A stretch of 64,000 nucleotides of DNA from Bacillota bacterium (GTDB lineage: Bacteria > Bacillota > Clostridia > Christensenellales > Aristaeellaceae): contig JAEWVC010000034.1 in assembly GCA_023459275.1 (NCBI GenBank), forward strand, positions 1 to 64,000, written 5' to 3'. Shown in pieces: positions 26,554-34,696 of this stretch (positions are counted from its first letter, which is position 1; each line of letters begins with the position of its first letter). Under the pieces are notes generated by a model, which was given only the letters and a program-made list of their open reading frames with translations, was not told where the DNA came from and did no database searches. The position numbers and the translations under genes are program-made.

Positions 26554-26612
26554 GGTAGAGCACATCGTTCACATCGACGGGGTCACTGGTTCGAGTCCAG
26601 TACAGACCACCA
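26554..26612 (+). pseudogene. Third tRNA-Val 3' fragment (right border of block B)
   Basis: Identical in layout to 15472-15530: GGTAGAGCAC, loop TTCACAT, T arm, ACAGACC and ACCA. Its anticodon stem halves are CATCG and CGACG, which leaves an A-C mismatch, so it is a non-functional chimera. The 5' half of the tRNA is absent; unrelated sequence ends in CCGA just before the core. Confidence 0.85.
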
Positions 26613-26615
26613 AAT

Positions 26616-26642
26616 TGCCGCCCCTGATAGGGCGGTTTTTTC
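26616..26642 (+). terminator. Terminator after the third tRNA-Val fragment
   Basis: CCGCCC/GGGCGG stem (26618-26623, 26630-26635) and a T run. Confidence 0.75.
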
Positions 26643-26679
26643 ATATTCTACAAAATCCGGCGCTGTAGATCATCAAAAT

Positions 26680-26706
26680 GCCGCCTTTGAACGAGGGCGG
26701 CTTTTT
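26680..26706 (+). terminator. Second terminator in tandem
   Basis: GCCGCC/GGCGGC stem (26680-26685, 26696-26701) followed by five T. It resembles the terminator behind the intact tRNA at 656-680. Confidence 0.7.
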
Positions 26707-26772
26707 GACATGCGGTTGAAATTCTGAAAACATTTCTCTTTCTAACGTCCAGTGAATGCAAATTATATCCAG

Positions 26773-26801
26773 TTGACAGAGAAAGAGAGGCGGACTATAC
26801 T
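26773..26801 (+). promoter_or_regulatory. Promoter of the polymerase-YolD operon
   Basis: TTGACA (26773-26778), 17 bases, TATACT (26796-26801). The LexA box follows immediately. Confidence 0.75.
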
Positions 26802-26806
26802 GTAAC

Positions 26807-26820
26807 CGAACATATGTTCC
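26807..26820 (+). promoter_or_regulatory. lexA box: LexA (SOS) operator
   Basis: CGAACATATGTTCC fits the Gram-positive SOS box CGAACrnryGTTyG except for the last base. It lies over the expected transcription start of the promoter at 26773-26801, so LexA binding would block the polymerase gene 156 bases downstream. Confidence 0.8.
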
Positions 26821-26976
26821 CTCTCCATAAAAAAATGGTACCCGGGGCTACGGAAGCGCAGCATTGTGCCGCATATTCCCCAGGACCATTAGGAGTAAGT
26901 ACCACCGGACTTCGGGACAGACTGATTCTTGCGTTTATGGGCGAATGCTTTTTAAGGAGGTGGCCGGAGAAGAACC

Positions 26977-28500
26977 ATGCAGGACAGAGCTTACATCGCG
27001 ATTGACCTGAAATCCTTCTATGCTTCTGTCGAGTGCATAGAACGCGGCCTTGATCCGCTGACCACCAACCTTGTTGTCGCCGATGCCAGCCGCACCGAGA
27101 AAACCATCTGCCTGGCCGTCACTCCGTCTCTCAAGGCGTACGGCATCTCCGGCAGGTCGAGGCTATTTGAGGTGGTGCAGAAGGTCAGGGAGGTAAACGC
27201 GCAGCGGCGGCGCGAAGTGCCGGGACATACTTTTTCCGGCGCCTCCTGCGATGATACCGAATTGAAGTCTTTTCCAGCCCTCTCGCTGGACTACATTGTT
27301 GCGCCGCCGCGCATGGCGCTGTATATAGCGTACAGCACACGGATTTACAATATTTACTTGAAGTACATCGCACCGGAGGACATTCATGTCTATTCCGTCG
27401 ATGAGGTTTTGATAGACGCCACCGCCTACCTGAAAACCTATAAGCTCACGGTCCGCGAGCTTGCTTCGAAAATGATCCTGGACGTATTGGAAACTACCGG
27501 CATTACAGCGGCGGCGGGCATCGGCACGAACCTGTACCTTAGCAAGGTCGCGATGGACATCCAGGCAAAGCACATCCCGGCTGACGCGAATGGCCTGCGG
27601 ATTGCCGAACTTGACGAAATAGGCTACCGCCGCCTGCTGTGGTCACACAGGCCTCTGACCGACTTCTGGCGTATCGGCAGGGGGTATGCGAAAAAGCTGG
27701 AGGAACACGGACTTTGTACGATGGGTGACATCGCGCGCTGCTCCCTGGGAAAACCTGCCGATTACTTCAACGAAGATTTTCTATACAGGCTGTTTGGCAT
27801 CAATGCCGAACTGCTGATCGACCATGCGTGGGGATGGGAGCCCTGCATGATCGCCGATATCAAGGCGTACAAGCCGGGTGCAAACAGCATCGGATCGGGG
27901 CAGGTGCTGCACAGCCCGTATACATCCGATAAGGCAAAGCTGATTGTTAGGGAAATGACCGATCTGCTGGCGCTTGATCTGGTGGATAAAAAACTGGTGA
28001 CAGACCAGCTTGTTTTGTCGGTTGGATATGACATTGAAAGCCTGGCTGACCCGATGATAAAGAAGGCCTATCGCGGGGAAATCACCACGGACGGCTACGG
28101 ACGCGCCGTTCCGAAACCGGCGCATGGTTCGGTGAACCTTGGCAGGCCGACATCCTCTACGAAGTATCTGCTGGATGCCGTAACAGGGCTGTTTGAACGC
28201 ATCGTTGACAAAAATCTCTTGGTCAGGCGGGTCAATATCGCGGCGAATCACGTTGTCGATGAGGCATCCGCAAAAAAGAAAGGCACCGTGGAGCAACTTG
28301 ATCTCTTCACCGATTATTCGGCTGTTCAAGCGCAGAAAGAAGCCGAGGATATCGCCCTGGCGCGGGAAAAGCGAATGCAGGCGGCAATGCTGTCCATAAA
28401 GAAGAAGCACGGGAGAAACGCGATATTGAAAGGCATGAATTTGGAGGATGGCGCGACCACCGTCGACCGAAACAAACAGATTGGAGGGCACAAGGCATGA
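26977..28500 (+). CDS. Y-family DNA polymerase (UmuC/ImpB type)
   Basis: 507 residues, with AAGGAGG upstream of the ATG. The catalytic motifs are YIAIDLKSFYASVECIERGL (first Asp, steric-gate Phe/Tyr region) and VYSVDEVLID (Asp-Glu pair). The thumb is HhH-like (LWSHRPLTDFWRIGRGYAKK) and is followed by a little-finger domain. It is longer than DinB and of the UvrX/UmuC type typical of mobile elements and SOS operons. It copies past damaged bases at the cost of mutations. The LexA box upstream and the overlapping YolD gene support SOS control. Confidence 0.9.
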   Translation: MQDRAYIAIDLKSFYASVECIERGLDPLTTNLVVADASRTEKTICLAVTPSLKAYGISGRSRLFEVVQKVREVNAQRRREVPGHTFSGASCDDTELKSFPALSLDYIVAPPRMALYIAYSTRIYNIYLKYIAPEDIHVYSVDEVLIDATAYLKTYKLTVRELASKMILDVLETTGITAAAGIGTNLYLSKVAMDIQAKHIPADANGLRIAELDEIGYRRLLWSHRPLTDFWRIGRGYAKKLEEHGLCTMGDIARCSLGKPADYFNEDFLYRLFGINAELLIDHAWGWEPCMIADIKAYKPGANSIGSGQVLHSPYTSDKAKLIVREMTDLLALDLVDKKLVTDQLVLSVGYDIESLADPMIKKAYRGEITTDGYGRAVPKPAHGSVNLGRPTSSTKYLLDAVTGLFERIVDKNLLVRRVNIAANHVVDEASAKKKGTVEQLDLFTDYSAVQAQKEAEDIALAREKRMQAAMLSIKKKHGRNAILKGMNLEDGATTVDRNKQIGGHKA

Positions 28501-28925
28501 CAGGGGCATATGATGACATCATCCATCTGCCGCACCATGTCTCCATCAAGCGTCCTCGTATGACGGCGATTGACCGGGCTGCTCAGTTTTCACCGTTTGC
28601 CGCGCTGACCGGCTATGACGCCGCCATCAAGGAAACCGCGCGGCTGACTGATGCGAGAGTGGAATTGGACGAATGTTCAACGAGCACTTTGAGCGATAGA
28701 TTGCAGATCATAGCGGCGAGCATTGCTGATCAGCCAGAAATCGCAATTACCTACTTTCAGCCAGACAGGATGAAAAGCGGCGGGTCTTATGTTACTGCTG
28801 CCGGTGCGGCAAAAAAGATTGACGAATACAAACGGATCGTTGTGATGGCCGATGGAAGAACGATCCCCATGGATGAAATTGCCGGCATAGAAGGGGCGAT
28901 ATTCGAGACGCCCAACGATCCATAA
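28497..28925 (+). CDS. YolD-like protein
   Basis: 142 residues overlapping the polymerase stop by four bases (ATGA), hence translationally coupled. The characteristic core is YDDIIHLPHHVSIKRPRMTA, then DRAAQFSPFAALTGYDAAIK, then ETARLTD. YolD-like proteins are found next to UvrX/UmuC-type polymerases and are thought to be accessory to translesion synthesis, in the manner of UmuD, although they are unrelated to it. A terminator hairpin follows at 28934. Confidence 0.85.
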   Translation: MTGAYDDIIHLPHHVSIKRPRMTAIDRAAQFSPFAALTGYDAAIKETARLTDARVELDECSTSTLSDRLQIIAASIADQPEIAITYFQPDRMKSGGSYVTAAGAAKKIDEYKRIVVMADGRTIPMDEIAGIEGAIFETPNDP

Positions 28926-28933
28926 ACGGCAAA

Positions 28934-28956
28934 AAATCCGGCACTGTGACGGATTT
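28934..28956. terminator. Terminator after the YolD-like gene
   Basis: AAATCCG/CGGATTT stem (28934-28940, 28950-28956) between convergent genes. Confidence 0.6.
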
Positions 28957-28984
28957 CATTCATTAACAAAACGTAAAGGCAACG

Positions 28985-29290
28985 TCAATTGTCTTCACAG
29001 CTTATTGGCCAGGTAAAAAAGGCAGCTCCTATGCCGCCATCTACGGCTTTGTTGAAGCAGGCAAGGGAGTCGGGTTCCTCCGCGTACCTCTCGCAATTGA
29101 CGAGTTGAATATCCTCGATATTCAGAACCTGCCATCCTTCTTCGTCGTGAATATACTTCAATGCCTTTTCTTTTGCGGAAGCTTCATCGTTTGAATTTAC
29201 CCAGCAATTTATGTATGCGCCCGCATACTCGTCGCTTTCCTCATTGTTTGGCAAGGGCCTGCCTTCCAGAAAAATATAGTAAACGTTCAT
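28985..29290 (-). CDS. Small protein of unknown function
   Basis: 101 residues from the ATG at 29290 (MNVYYIFLEGRPLPNNEESD); an upstream in-frame ATG at 29410 would add a basic, unlikely leader. The sequence is acidic with a compact alpha/beta look (GAYINCWVNSNDEASAKEKA, EEGWQVLNIEDIQLVNCERY). I do not recognise the family. It lies between the YolD-like gene and the pyrophosphohydrolase, on the latter's strand but 177 bases away. Confidence 0.55.
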   Translation of the reverse strand: MNVYYIFLEGRPLPNNEESDEYAGAYINCWVNSNDEASAKEKALKYIHDEEGWQVLNIEDIQLVNCERYAEEPDSLACFNKAVDGGIGAAFFTWPISCEDN

Positions 29291-29467
29291 GAAGCACCCC
29301 AAATGATGTGAATTTTCAGGTTCCATAGGCAACATGCATAATCGCCACATGCAAGTTTTTGTTTTACGCTTGACGGGCTGTTCCCATCCTTTCGGGGCAA
29401 CCCGCTGCATCCATCCTCTGCCGTGCTTTCGGAAACACGTGAAAACTGCATACCGTATTCCCCCTAA

Positions 29468-29791
29468 TCAGTCCGCCTCCTCCACCGAAAGCAGGAATAT
29501 TTTTGCCGCAAATCCACCGCGTTCCCGGGCTTTGCGCAGGCGCAGAGTTTCCAGTTCCTCCGGCGTACTTCCATCGGCAGCGGCCAGCGCATACAAAACC
29601 TCGAGTATATCGGCCAGCTCTTCCAGTTCGCCGCTTTCCTCATATTCGGCGATCTCCTCATGCAGCTTGGCTTTCAGCATGGCCGGGTACTCCTCCGCTG
29701 AGAGGGTGCGGATATCGCACCGTTTCCCGGAGGCGGTGATGATATCAGGAATGCGGTCACGCACGAGTTTGCTGTAGATAATATGTTTCAT
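29468..29791 (-). CDS. MazG-like nucleoside triphosphate pyrophosphohydrolase
   Basis: 107 residues. N-terminus KLVRDRIPDIITASG, then the all-alpha metal-binding motif KLHEEIAEYEESGELEELAD with ILEVLYALA. The Glu/Glu and Asp positions bind Mg2+ in this family (COG4997), which splits non-canonical NTPs to NMP and pyrophosphate. The length is normal. Its close paralogue begins at 70 on the left edge of the window, so the two lie about 29.7 kb apart in the same orientation. Confidence 0.85.
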   Translation of the reverse strand: MKHIIYSKLVRDRIPDIITASGKRCDIRTLSAEEYPAMLKAKLHEEIAEYEESGELEELADILEVLYALAAADGSTPEELETLRLRKARERGGFAAKIFLLSVEEAD

Positions 29792-29797
29792 TTTACC

Positions 29798-31102
29798 TTA
29801 CGCCTCCGCTGAGGATATGCTTCTTGAAAAATCCGGTGCGTTTTCCGCCGCAAACCGGATCAGTTCGGATGCCGAATCCCGGCGGAGCGGAAACACGCGG
29901 CCATGGTAGATGTAATAAATGAGCATCGACCAGTAGACCTCATAGCCGCCCTTGTCGAATTCTTCCTCTGTGGGGAAATATCCCGTGCAGCCGTTGGTGT
30001 AGCCGCCGAAATAGAACAGGTCATTCTTAAGCTGCGCGGATGTGCGCAGGGCAAACTCGCACATGATCTCGTTGGCCACGCCGCACAGGCATCCGCTGCC
30101 CAGGGAAAAATACTGGACCTCCACCGTCTCCGCCTGCTCCCGGATGCCGTCATGCAGCAGCCTGCGGACCTCCGCAAGCCAGCCGCTTCCGTTAATCCCG
30201 CAAAGCTTTTGCGCTTCCTCCGCCACATGAAGCGCCCGGTCATAGGGCGGCACATCGGAAACCAGCCGTATCTTCCTGGAATACATGGCTAGCCGGCTGA
30301 CCTCCGCCGGGCGCAGGGAAGCAATCACCGGCGCCGTCTTCCGCAGCACGGCCTGCGCCATGTCATCAAGCGCCATGTCCGAGCGGATGAAACGGACGTC
30401 GGCGGCATCAGGAGGCGTCAAAGCGGATTGGAAATACTTTGGGGCAACATTGCCGGAGGCGCCCTGGGTTGCCATCACCGGGCAACCGTACGCCTGCGTC
30501 AGAACATCCCGGACCGCGCCGAAATAATCCGGGGAAATCAGGTAGTTGTCCGCCTTCAATACGTTGGCATGGGCGGTCAGCCGCAACAGCAGCAGCCTTG
30601 GCTTACCGGTATCCGCATCGCAGATTTTCAAAATCCCGATCCGCTTGTCCAAGGCGGTATTGCCCATGCGCCTGTTCACGCCGATATCGGCATAGGCATT
30701 CCCCCATGCCGCCATAACGGGGCCCATGGTTTGGAGCGCATCGTACACACAATGCTTCACGCTTTCACACACGAAGCGAAAATATTCCGGCTGGGCGCTG
30801 TCGCTGGGCGCGGCGTGGGTATGGGAAAAACAAAGCATGACCTTTTCCCTGGGCACGGACAAAGCTGATGCGATGATATCGCGCAATGTGTTTGCATTCT
30901 TTTGGCAAAACCCGATATGATCTATGGCAACAATGCAGCATCTTTCTTCCGCGAGCTGCCACACGGCAACCTGCGCGGACAGGGTGTGCAGGATGCCGCG
31001 GGACATTTCATCCGCCCTGCCGAAGCCAACGGTTTCCACCGGTCCCAAGGGCGTGATGTCCGCCTGCGCAAACCCGAACGTAAGCTTTTGATACCCGCCC
31101 AT
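29798..31102 (-). CDS. Neutral/alkaline ceramidase-like hydrolase
   Basis: 434 residues from the ATG at 31102, which has GGAG upstream; the frame is open to 31186 but with no better site. Motifs of the PF04734 N-terminal domain are visible: FGFAQADITPLGPVETVGFG, CFSHTHAAPS (zinc-binding His) and ATQGASGNVAP. There is no signal peptide, so it may be cytoplasmic. In Clostridia many such proteins have unknown substrates; carbohydrate or lipid amidase roles are both possible. It ends six bases before the pyrophosphohydrolase start, so the two are co-transcribed. Confidence 0.7.
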   Translation of the reverse strand: MGGYQKLTFGFAQADITPLGPVETVGFGRADEMSRGILHTLSAQVAVWQLAEERCCIVAIDHIGFCQKNANTLRDIIASALSVPREKVMLCFSHTHAAPSDSAQPEYFRFVCESVKHCVYDALQTMGPVMAAWGNAYADIGVNRRMGNTALDKRIGILKICDADTGKPRLLLLRLTAHANVLKADNYLISPDYFGAVRDVLTQAYGCPVMATQGASGNVAPKYFQSALTPPDAADVRFIRSDMALDDMAQAVLRKTAPVIASLRPAEVSRLAMYSRKIRLVSDVPPYDRALHVAEEAQKLCGINGSGWLAEVRRLLHDGIREQAETVEVQYFSLGSGCLCGVANEIMCEFALRTSAQLKNDLFYFGGYTNGCTGYFPTEEEFDKGGYEVYWSMLIYYIYHGRVFPLRRDSASELIRFAAENAPDFSRSISSAEA

Positions 31103-31200
31103 ATCCTTTTCTCCACTTGCGGCGCCTGTTTCAAAGCGGCAGTCCTGCCATTGATGTGCGGACATGAACCGCCTCAGCCGTCCCATGGCCGGGGCAGCTT

Positions 31201-31572
31201 CTATTTCCGCCAGAAGGTTTTACACTCCGCCTTGTCCTGCATGTTGAACCGGATCAGCTTTTCCAGCAGGGCATAATCCACCGGCGCATCCCATGGGATG
31301 CGTATCAGTTCCTTGGTGTGATCATAGCCCGCCTTTCCGATTTCCTCCGAAAAGCGGCTGATGACCGCCTTTTCCGGGGCAACAGCCAGATGCGTTTTGG
31401 ATGCGCTGAAACCGATGATGAAGGTGCCATGATCCGTGAACATGGGCTGGTTCCAGCGCACCTCCGGCATAAGGCCCGGAAAGGCGGCGGCTATCCGGCC
31501 AAAAACCTCTTCGGCCCTGGCCCTATGCAGCGGGTTGTCCATACGGGACAAAAAATCCGCGAATATTTCCAT
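31201..31572 (-). CDS. DUF1801 / YdhG-like frataxin-fold protein
   Basis: 123 residues. VRWNQPMFTDHGTFIIGFSA, then SKTHLAVAPEKAVISRF, then YDHTKELIRIPWDAPVDYAL are the hallmark of the DUF1801 family (B. subtilis YdhG, proposed iron chaperone). The length is typical. It sits at the end of a run of - strand genes; the exact role here is not known. Confidence 0.82.
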   Translation of the reverse strand: MEIFADFLSRMDNPLHRARAEEVFGRIAAAFPGLMPEVRWNQPMFTDHGTFIIGFSASKTHLAVAPEKAVISRFSEEIGKAGYDHTKELIRIPWDAPVDYALLEKLIRFNMQDKAECKTFWRK

Positions 31573-31597
31573 GCTGTTCCCCCTCCGTGCAGGCCGC

Positions 31598-31726
31598 TCA
31601 CCAGAACGTGCCGGAGATAATGGAAGAAATCAGCAGCGGCACCACCATCAATACCGCGATGGCGATGCAGACGATCCGCACCAGAATCACCTTGCGGGGC
31701 GTTTTCTTCTTGGTTTTCACAGCCAT
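31598..31726 (-). CDS. Very small single-span membrane protein
   Basis: 42 residues (MAVKTKKKTPRKVILVRIVC, then IAIAVLMVVPLLISSIISGT). A basic N-terminus is followed by one membrane helix, topology Nin. GGAG lies 10 bases before the ATG. The start is 12 bases after the stop of the secreted protein at 31739, so the two form one operon. Function unknown. Confidence 0.65.
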   Translation of the reverse strand: MAVKTKKKTPRKVILVRIVCIAIAVLMVVPLLISSIISGTFW

Positions 31727-31738
31727 AAACGGCGTCTC

Positions 31739-33004
31739 CTACTCTGTCAGGTATTTTGCTGGATCAATGACCAGCGGCTGCCCCAGCATGGTTAAATGGA
31801 CACGGAAGGTGCCGGCCTTCGCCCCGTCGGGCAGGAGGAAAGCCACCTCGCCCGTAACGGATTTGTTAAAGCTGAGCGAGGTATCGACAATTTCCCCGGA
31901 GCCGGCAAACCAGGCCTGCGCAAGCTCGCTGCCCTGGTCATCAGTCATAGCAAAGGCCAGTTCGCTGGATACGGTCATCTTCTGGACGGCGGTGTTGGTC
32001 AGGGTTACATCCACAAGGATATACCGGTACCCTGCGGGCGGGTCGGCCAAACCGCCTTTTTGGGCAAGCTTCATGCCGTTTACCGCCACTTTCCAGCCGC
32101 CCTGGGTATAGGTGCCGTCCTGGCCGGGAACCGAGAAGGTGCCTTGGTCCAGGTCTCCTGTGAGGGGCACGGCCTGGTCATAGGAAACGTTGCCAAGACG
32201 GAAGCCGGCAAGCTCCGTCCATTCCCTGGGGACCAGATAGCAAAGCTTTCCCCGGAGGGTGGGAACCAGGCCCCCAAGGCGCAGCCCGGCAAGAAGCAGC
32301 AGGTTTGCCCCCCGTGTGGGGACAAGGCTTTCATAGGTGACGTCTTCCCCGGTAAGGGTCAACTGCCGGACCAGATTTGAAACGGAAACAGAACCGTCCT
32401 CCCCGGTGACGGTCACATCCAGCAGCACATATTTCATGCCCTCCGGCGCCGTATCCGCAAAGGCGGACAGGCTTTGAAAAGCGCTGTGGACCTGCAGGGA
32501 AAGCCCCTGCTCCTGCGCGGAGAAGACAACCTCGTCCGTATCCCCGGGGGCGGGGCCGTAGCTCTTTCCCAGGGTGATCCTGCCCGCAGCCGCGCCATCC
32601 GCGGCCGAAAGCACAACAAGATCATAGCCCGCGGCGCTCTCCGGCACCTCAAAAACCAGCCGCAGCCCCGTTTCATCCTGCTGCAAGCCCGCCGCCAGAA
32701 CCGAGGTCCTGTTGAACAAAATGGGCACGTAAGCTCTGTTCCGGCTGTCTACCGCCAGCATCAAGCTTTCCGGATTATCCGGCCGCCGCGCATCCGCCGC
32801 GGCTTTCATCGTAAGGTCCACCACCAGAAACTGGTTCCCCTCCAGCGGCGCGATATCCGGAAGCCCTTTGACAAAACTTGAGGATGTTACAGTATATGTG
32901 ATGCCTCCCGAATCGGCCGTTTTCTCCGCAAGCGCAGCGGCCAGCGGGAATAGGGCCATCCATGCCGCCATCGCAAAGGCAAGCAGGGCAGTTCTTTTTT
33001 TCAT
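31739..33004 (-). CDS. Secreted protein with DUF4352-like beta-sandwich repeats
   Basis: 421 residues with a clean signal peptide (MKKRTALLAFAMAAWMALFPL, cleavage after ALA-E). Three related units follow, each with the pattern of DUF4352/telomeric-repeat-like immunoglobulin folds: GNQFLVVDLTMKAAAD, GMKYVLLDVTVTGED and GYRYILVDVTLTNTA. Such proteins are cell-surface or secreted and of unknown role. The leader has AAAGGAG and a promoter at 33044-33072. Confidence 0.72.
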   Translation of the reverse strand: MKKRTALLAFAMAAWMALFPLAAALAEKTADSGGITYTVTSSSFVKGLPDIAPLEGNQFLVVDLTMKAAADARRPDNPESLMLAVDSRNRAYVPILFNRTSVLAAGLQQDETGLRLVFEVPESAAGYDLVVLSAADGAAAGRITLGKSYGPAPGDTDEVVFSAQEQGLSLQVHSAFQSLSAFADTAPEGMKYVLLDVTVTGEDGSVSVSNLVRQLTLTGEDVTYESLVPTRGANLLLLAGLRLGGLVPTLRGKLCYLVPREWTELAGFRLGNVSYDQAVPLTGDLDQGTFSVPGQDGTYTQGGWKVAVNGMKLAQKGGLADPPAGYRYILVDVTLTNTAVQKMTVSSELAFAMTDDQGSELAQAWFAGSGEIVDTSLSFNKSVTGEVAFLLPDGAKAGTFRVHLTMLGQPLVIDPAKYLTE

Positions 33005-33043
33005 GGTTTTCAGCTCCTTTCCTGAAGCGATTCTTCCTTTGAA

Positions 33044-33072
33044 ATTATATCATTTTCTCCCTTGTCCCACAA
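33044..33072 (-). promoter_or_regulatory. Promoter of the secreted-protein operon
   Basis: On the - strand, TTGTGG (33072-33067), 17 bases, TATAAT (33049-33044). Confidence 0.65.
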
Positions 33073-33095
33073 GGACAAGTGTAAAGAGCACTTCC

Positions 33096-34364
33096 TCAGC
33101 TCTCATTGGGCATGGTATCCGCCAGTAAAGGAGCGGGCGGCACGATGCGCACCTGCGTGACCCGGCGCTTCCATACCCTGGTGGCCTGAACGGTGATGCC
33201 TTCGATTTGAAAGCCTTCCCCCACCTTGGGGATCTGGCCCATCTCCTCGGCCACCCAGCCGCCTACGGTATCGGCCTCGTACTCCTTGCCGATATGGAGC
33301 TGGACAAGCAGCTCTTTCAGGCCGGCGCCGCCGTCCACCAGCAGGCTCCCGTCCTCTTCATGGCGGATGGCTTCCAGCACATCGTCATGCTCGTCGTAGA
33401 TCTCGCCCACCAGTTCCTCCAGCACGTCCTCCAGCGTAACGATGCCCTCCGTGCCGCCGAACTCGTCCAGAATCACCGCCATATGGTTCTTGCTGCTTTG
33501 CAGGAGCTTCAAAAGCTTGGAAATCTTCAGGGTGGCCGGTGCATACAGGGCGGGCTTCATCATGGCGTCCACACCTGTCTTCCCCGCGCGCAGCCCCGCG
33601 TAAAAATCCTTTTCATGCAGGATACCGATAATATCGTCCATGGTTTCCCTGTACACAGGCAGGCGGGAATAGCCATGCTCCAGAAAGGTCTGTGTTGCCT
33701 CCTCCATGGTGCAGTCCGCATCCAGGCCCACCACGTCCACCCTTGGGGTAAGGATATCGCGGGCATCCTGATCGGTGAACTCAATGGCGGAGCGGATCAG
33801 CTCCCCCTCGTGGGCATCCATGCCGCCCTCGCTCTGCGCCTCGTCCACCATGGTGATAAGCTCGTCCTCAATCAGGGGCTGCTCTTCCCCCGGCGCACGG
33901 GCAAGGCCCGTGACGCGGTGCCAGATTTGGTCCGCAAGGGCAAGGGGCGCCAAAAGGGCCAGCAGGATATGGAGGGCCGGGGCAAGGCGCATGGCCGTTT
34001 TTTCAGGCGAAACGCAGGCCAGCGCTCTTGGAACGGCTTCCCCCAGCAGCAGGAGGAGAATGGACACCCCCGCCATGACCCATCCAAAACCGGCCCCTCC
34101 CCGAATATGCAGCAGCAGGGGGGCCGCCAGGGAAACGGCCAGCATCAGCGCCATGCGGCCGCCCAGCATCATCACAGTTTGCGGCCTTTCCTGGCGTTCC
34201 AAAAGAGCGAAAGCCTTTTCCGCCAGCATATTGCCGCCGAATGCAAGCCCCTTGAGCTTTGGGCGGCTCGCCCGGTCAAAGGCCGCCCCCGCGGCGGAAA
34301 AAACCGCGGACAGCAGCAAAAACAGCAAAGCAGCCAACGCCAGCAAAAGCGAGGTCACGTCCAT
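33096..34364 (-). CDS. CNNM/CorC-like membrane protein with CBS pair
   Basis: 422 residues. An N-terminal DUF21 region of about four membrane spans (residues 1-150) is followed by two CBS domains (DILTPRVDVVGLDADCTMEE; MKPALYAPATLKISKLLKLL, then HMAVILDEFGGTEGIVTLED). A C-terminal CorC_HlyC domain follows (GGAGLKELLVQLH, VGGWVAEEMGQIPK). Family members export Mg2+ or Co2+, or help magnesium homeostasis. The length is normal. It overlaps the small upstream frame at 34355-34534. Confidence 0.88.
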   Translation of the reverse strand: MDVTSLLLALAALLFLLLSAVFSAAGAAFDRASRPKLKGLAFGGNMLAEKAFALLERQERPQTVMMLGGRMALMLAVSLAAPLLLHIRGGAGFGWVMAGVSILLLLLGEAVPRALACVSPEKTAMRLAPALHILLALLAPLALADQIWHRVTGLARAPGEEQPLIEDELITMVDEAQSEGGMDAHEGELIRSAIEFTDQDARDILTPRVDVVGLDADCTMEEATQTFLEHGYSRLPVYRETMDDIIGILHEKDFYAGLRAGKTGVDAMMKPALYAPATLKISKLLKLLQSSKNHMAVILDEFGGTEGIVTLEDVLEELVGEIYDEHDDVLEAIRHEEDGSLLVDGGAGLKELLVQLHIGKEYEADTVGGWVAEEMGQIPKVGEGFQIEGITVQATRVWKRRVTQVRIVPPAPLLADTMPNES

Positions 34365-34534
34365 GAATTTGATTCCTTTCCATCCGGGCCGGCCATCCGC
34401 CGGTTCCCGCGCAGATATGCAAAAAGCGCACGGACAAAACGACTCCTGCGTTTTGCGCCGGCGCGCCTGAAATAGATCGGTTGATGTTCCGGTTCCGGTT
34501 CCACGGGACTGGGAGGCTCGTCCAAGGTGTACAC
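34355..34534 (-). CDS. Possible small basic protein upstream of the CorC-like gene
   Basis: 59 codons from a GTG at 34534. It is Pro/Glu-rich at first (LDEPPSPVEPEPEHQP), then strongly basic (RRAGAKRRSRFVRALFAYLR). It overlaps the CorC-like start by 10 bases, which suggests translational coupling, and lies just below the promoter at 34556-34584. No family recognised; it may be a leader peptide. Confidence 0.4.
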   Translation of the reverse strand: MYTLDEPPSPVEPEPEHQPIYFRRAGAKRRSRFVRALFAYLRGNRRMAGPDGKESNSWT

Positions 34535-34555
34535 CCCTAAGAAAGAATGATATGC

Positions 34556-34584
34556 ATTATACCATAGCCCAAGGATAAATGCAA
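34556..34584 (-). promoter_or_regulatory. Promoter of the CorC-like operon
   Basis: On the - strand, TTGCAT (34584-34579), 17 bases, TATAAT (34561-34556). Confidence 0.7.
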
Positions 34585-34626
34585 ACACCTATGCCGCCTC
34601 ACACATGTAAACGGTTGGGATCATGC

Positions 34627-34655
34627 TGTACAATCCGCGGGATGTGGTGTATACT
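34627..34655 (+). promoter_or_regulatory. Promoter of the carboxypeptidase gene
   Basis: TGTACA (34627-34632), 17 bases, extended -10 GTGTATACT (TATACT 34650-34655). The -35 is weak. Confidence 0.5.
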
Positions 34656-34696
34656 TTTTTATTATGACTCGAAAAATTACGGTTGGGAGGGATTAA

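Larger units (their letters stand above)
15531..26563. mobile_element. Block B between two tRNA-Val 3' copies (relic island)
   Basis: This 11-kb block lies between the tRNA-Val 3' fragments at 15472-15530 and 26554-26612. It begins with element-type genes (the 64-residue protein at 15599, the 192-residue protein at 15841, a SprT-like tail at 17115) and carries a sugar-uptake cluster. No integrase is present. It may be an older integrated element that has lost its integration genes, or chromosome trapped between tandem att sites. Confidence 0.4.

Noticed and set aside
15531..26563. Block B as a proven second serine-recombinase element
   Set aside because: Its right border abuts the core GGTAGAGCAC, but no matching left arm and no integrase were found. 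It is therefore reported only as a probable relic island.
32080..34475. Long forward-strand frames opposite the CorC-like and secreted-protein genes
   Set aside because: These frames (for example 33207-34475) are rich in His, Gln, Arg and Gly as expected for shadows of G+C-rich genes. The opposite strand encodes clear protein families.
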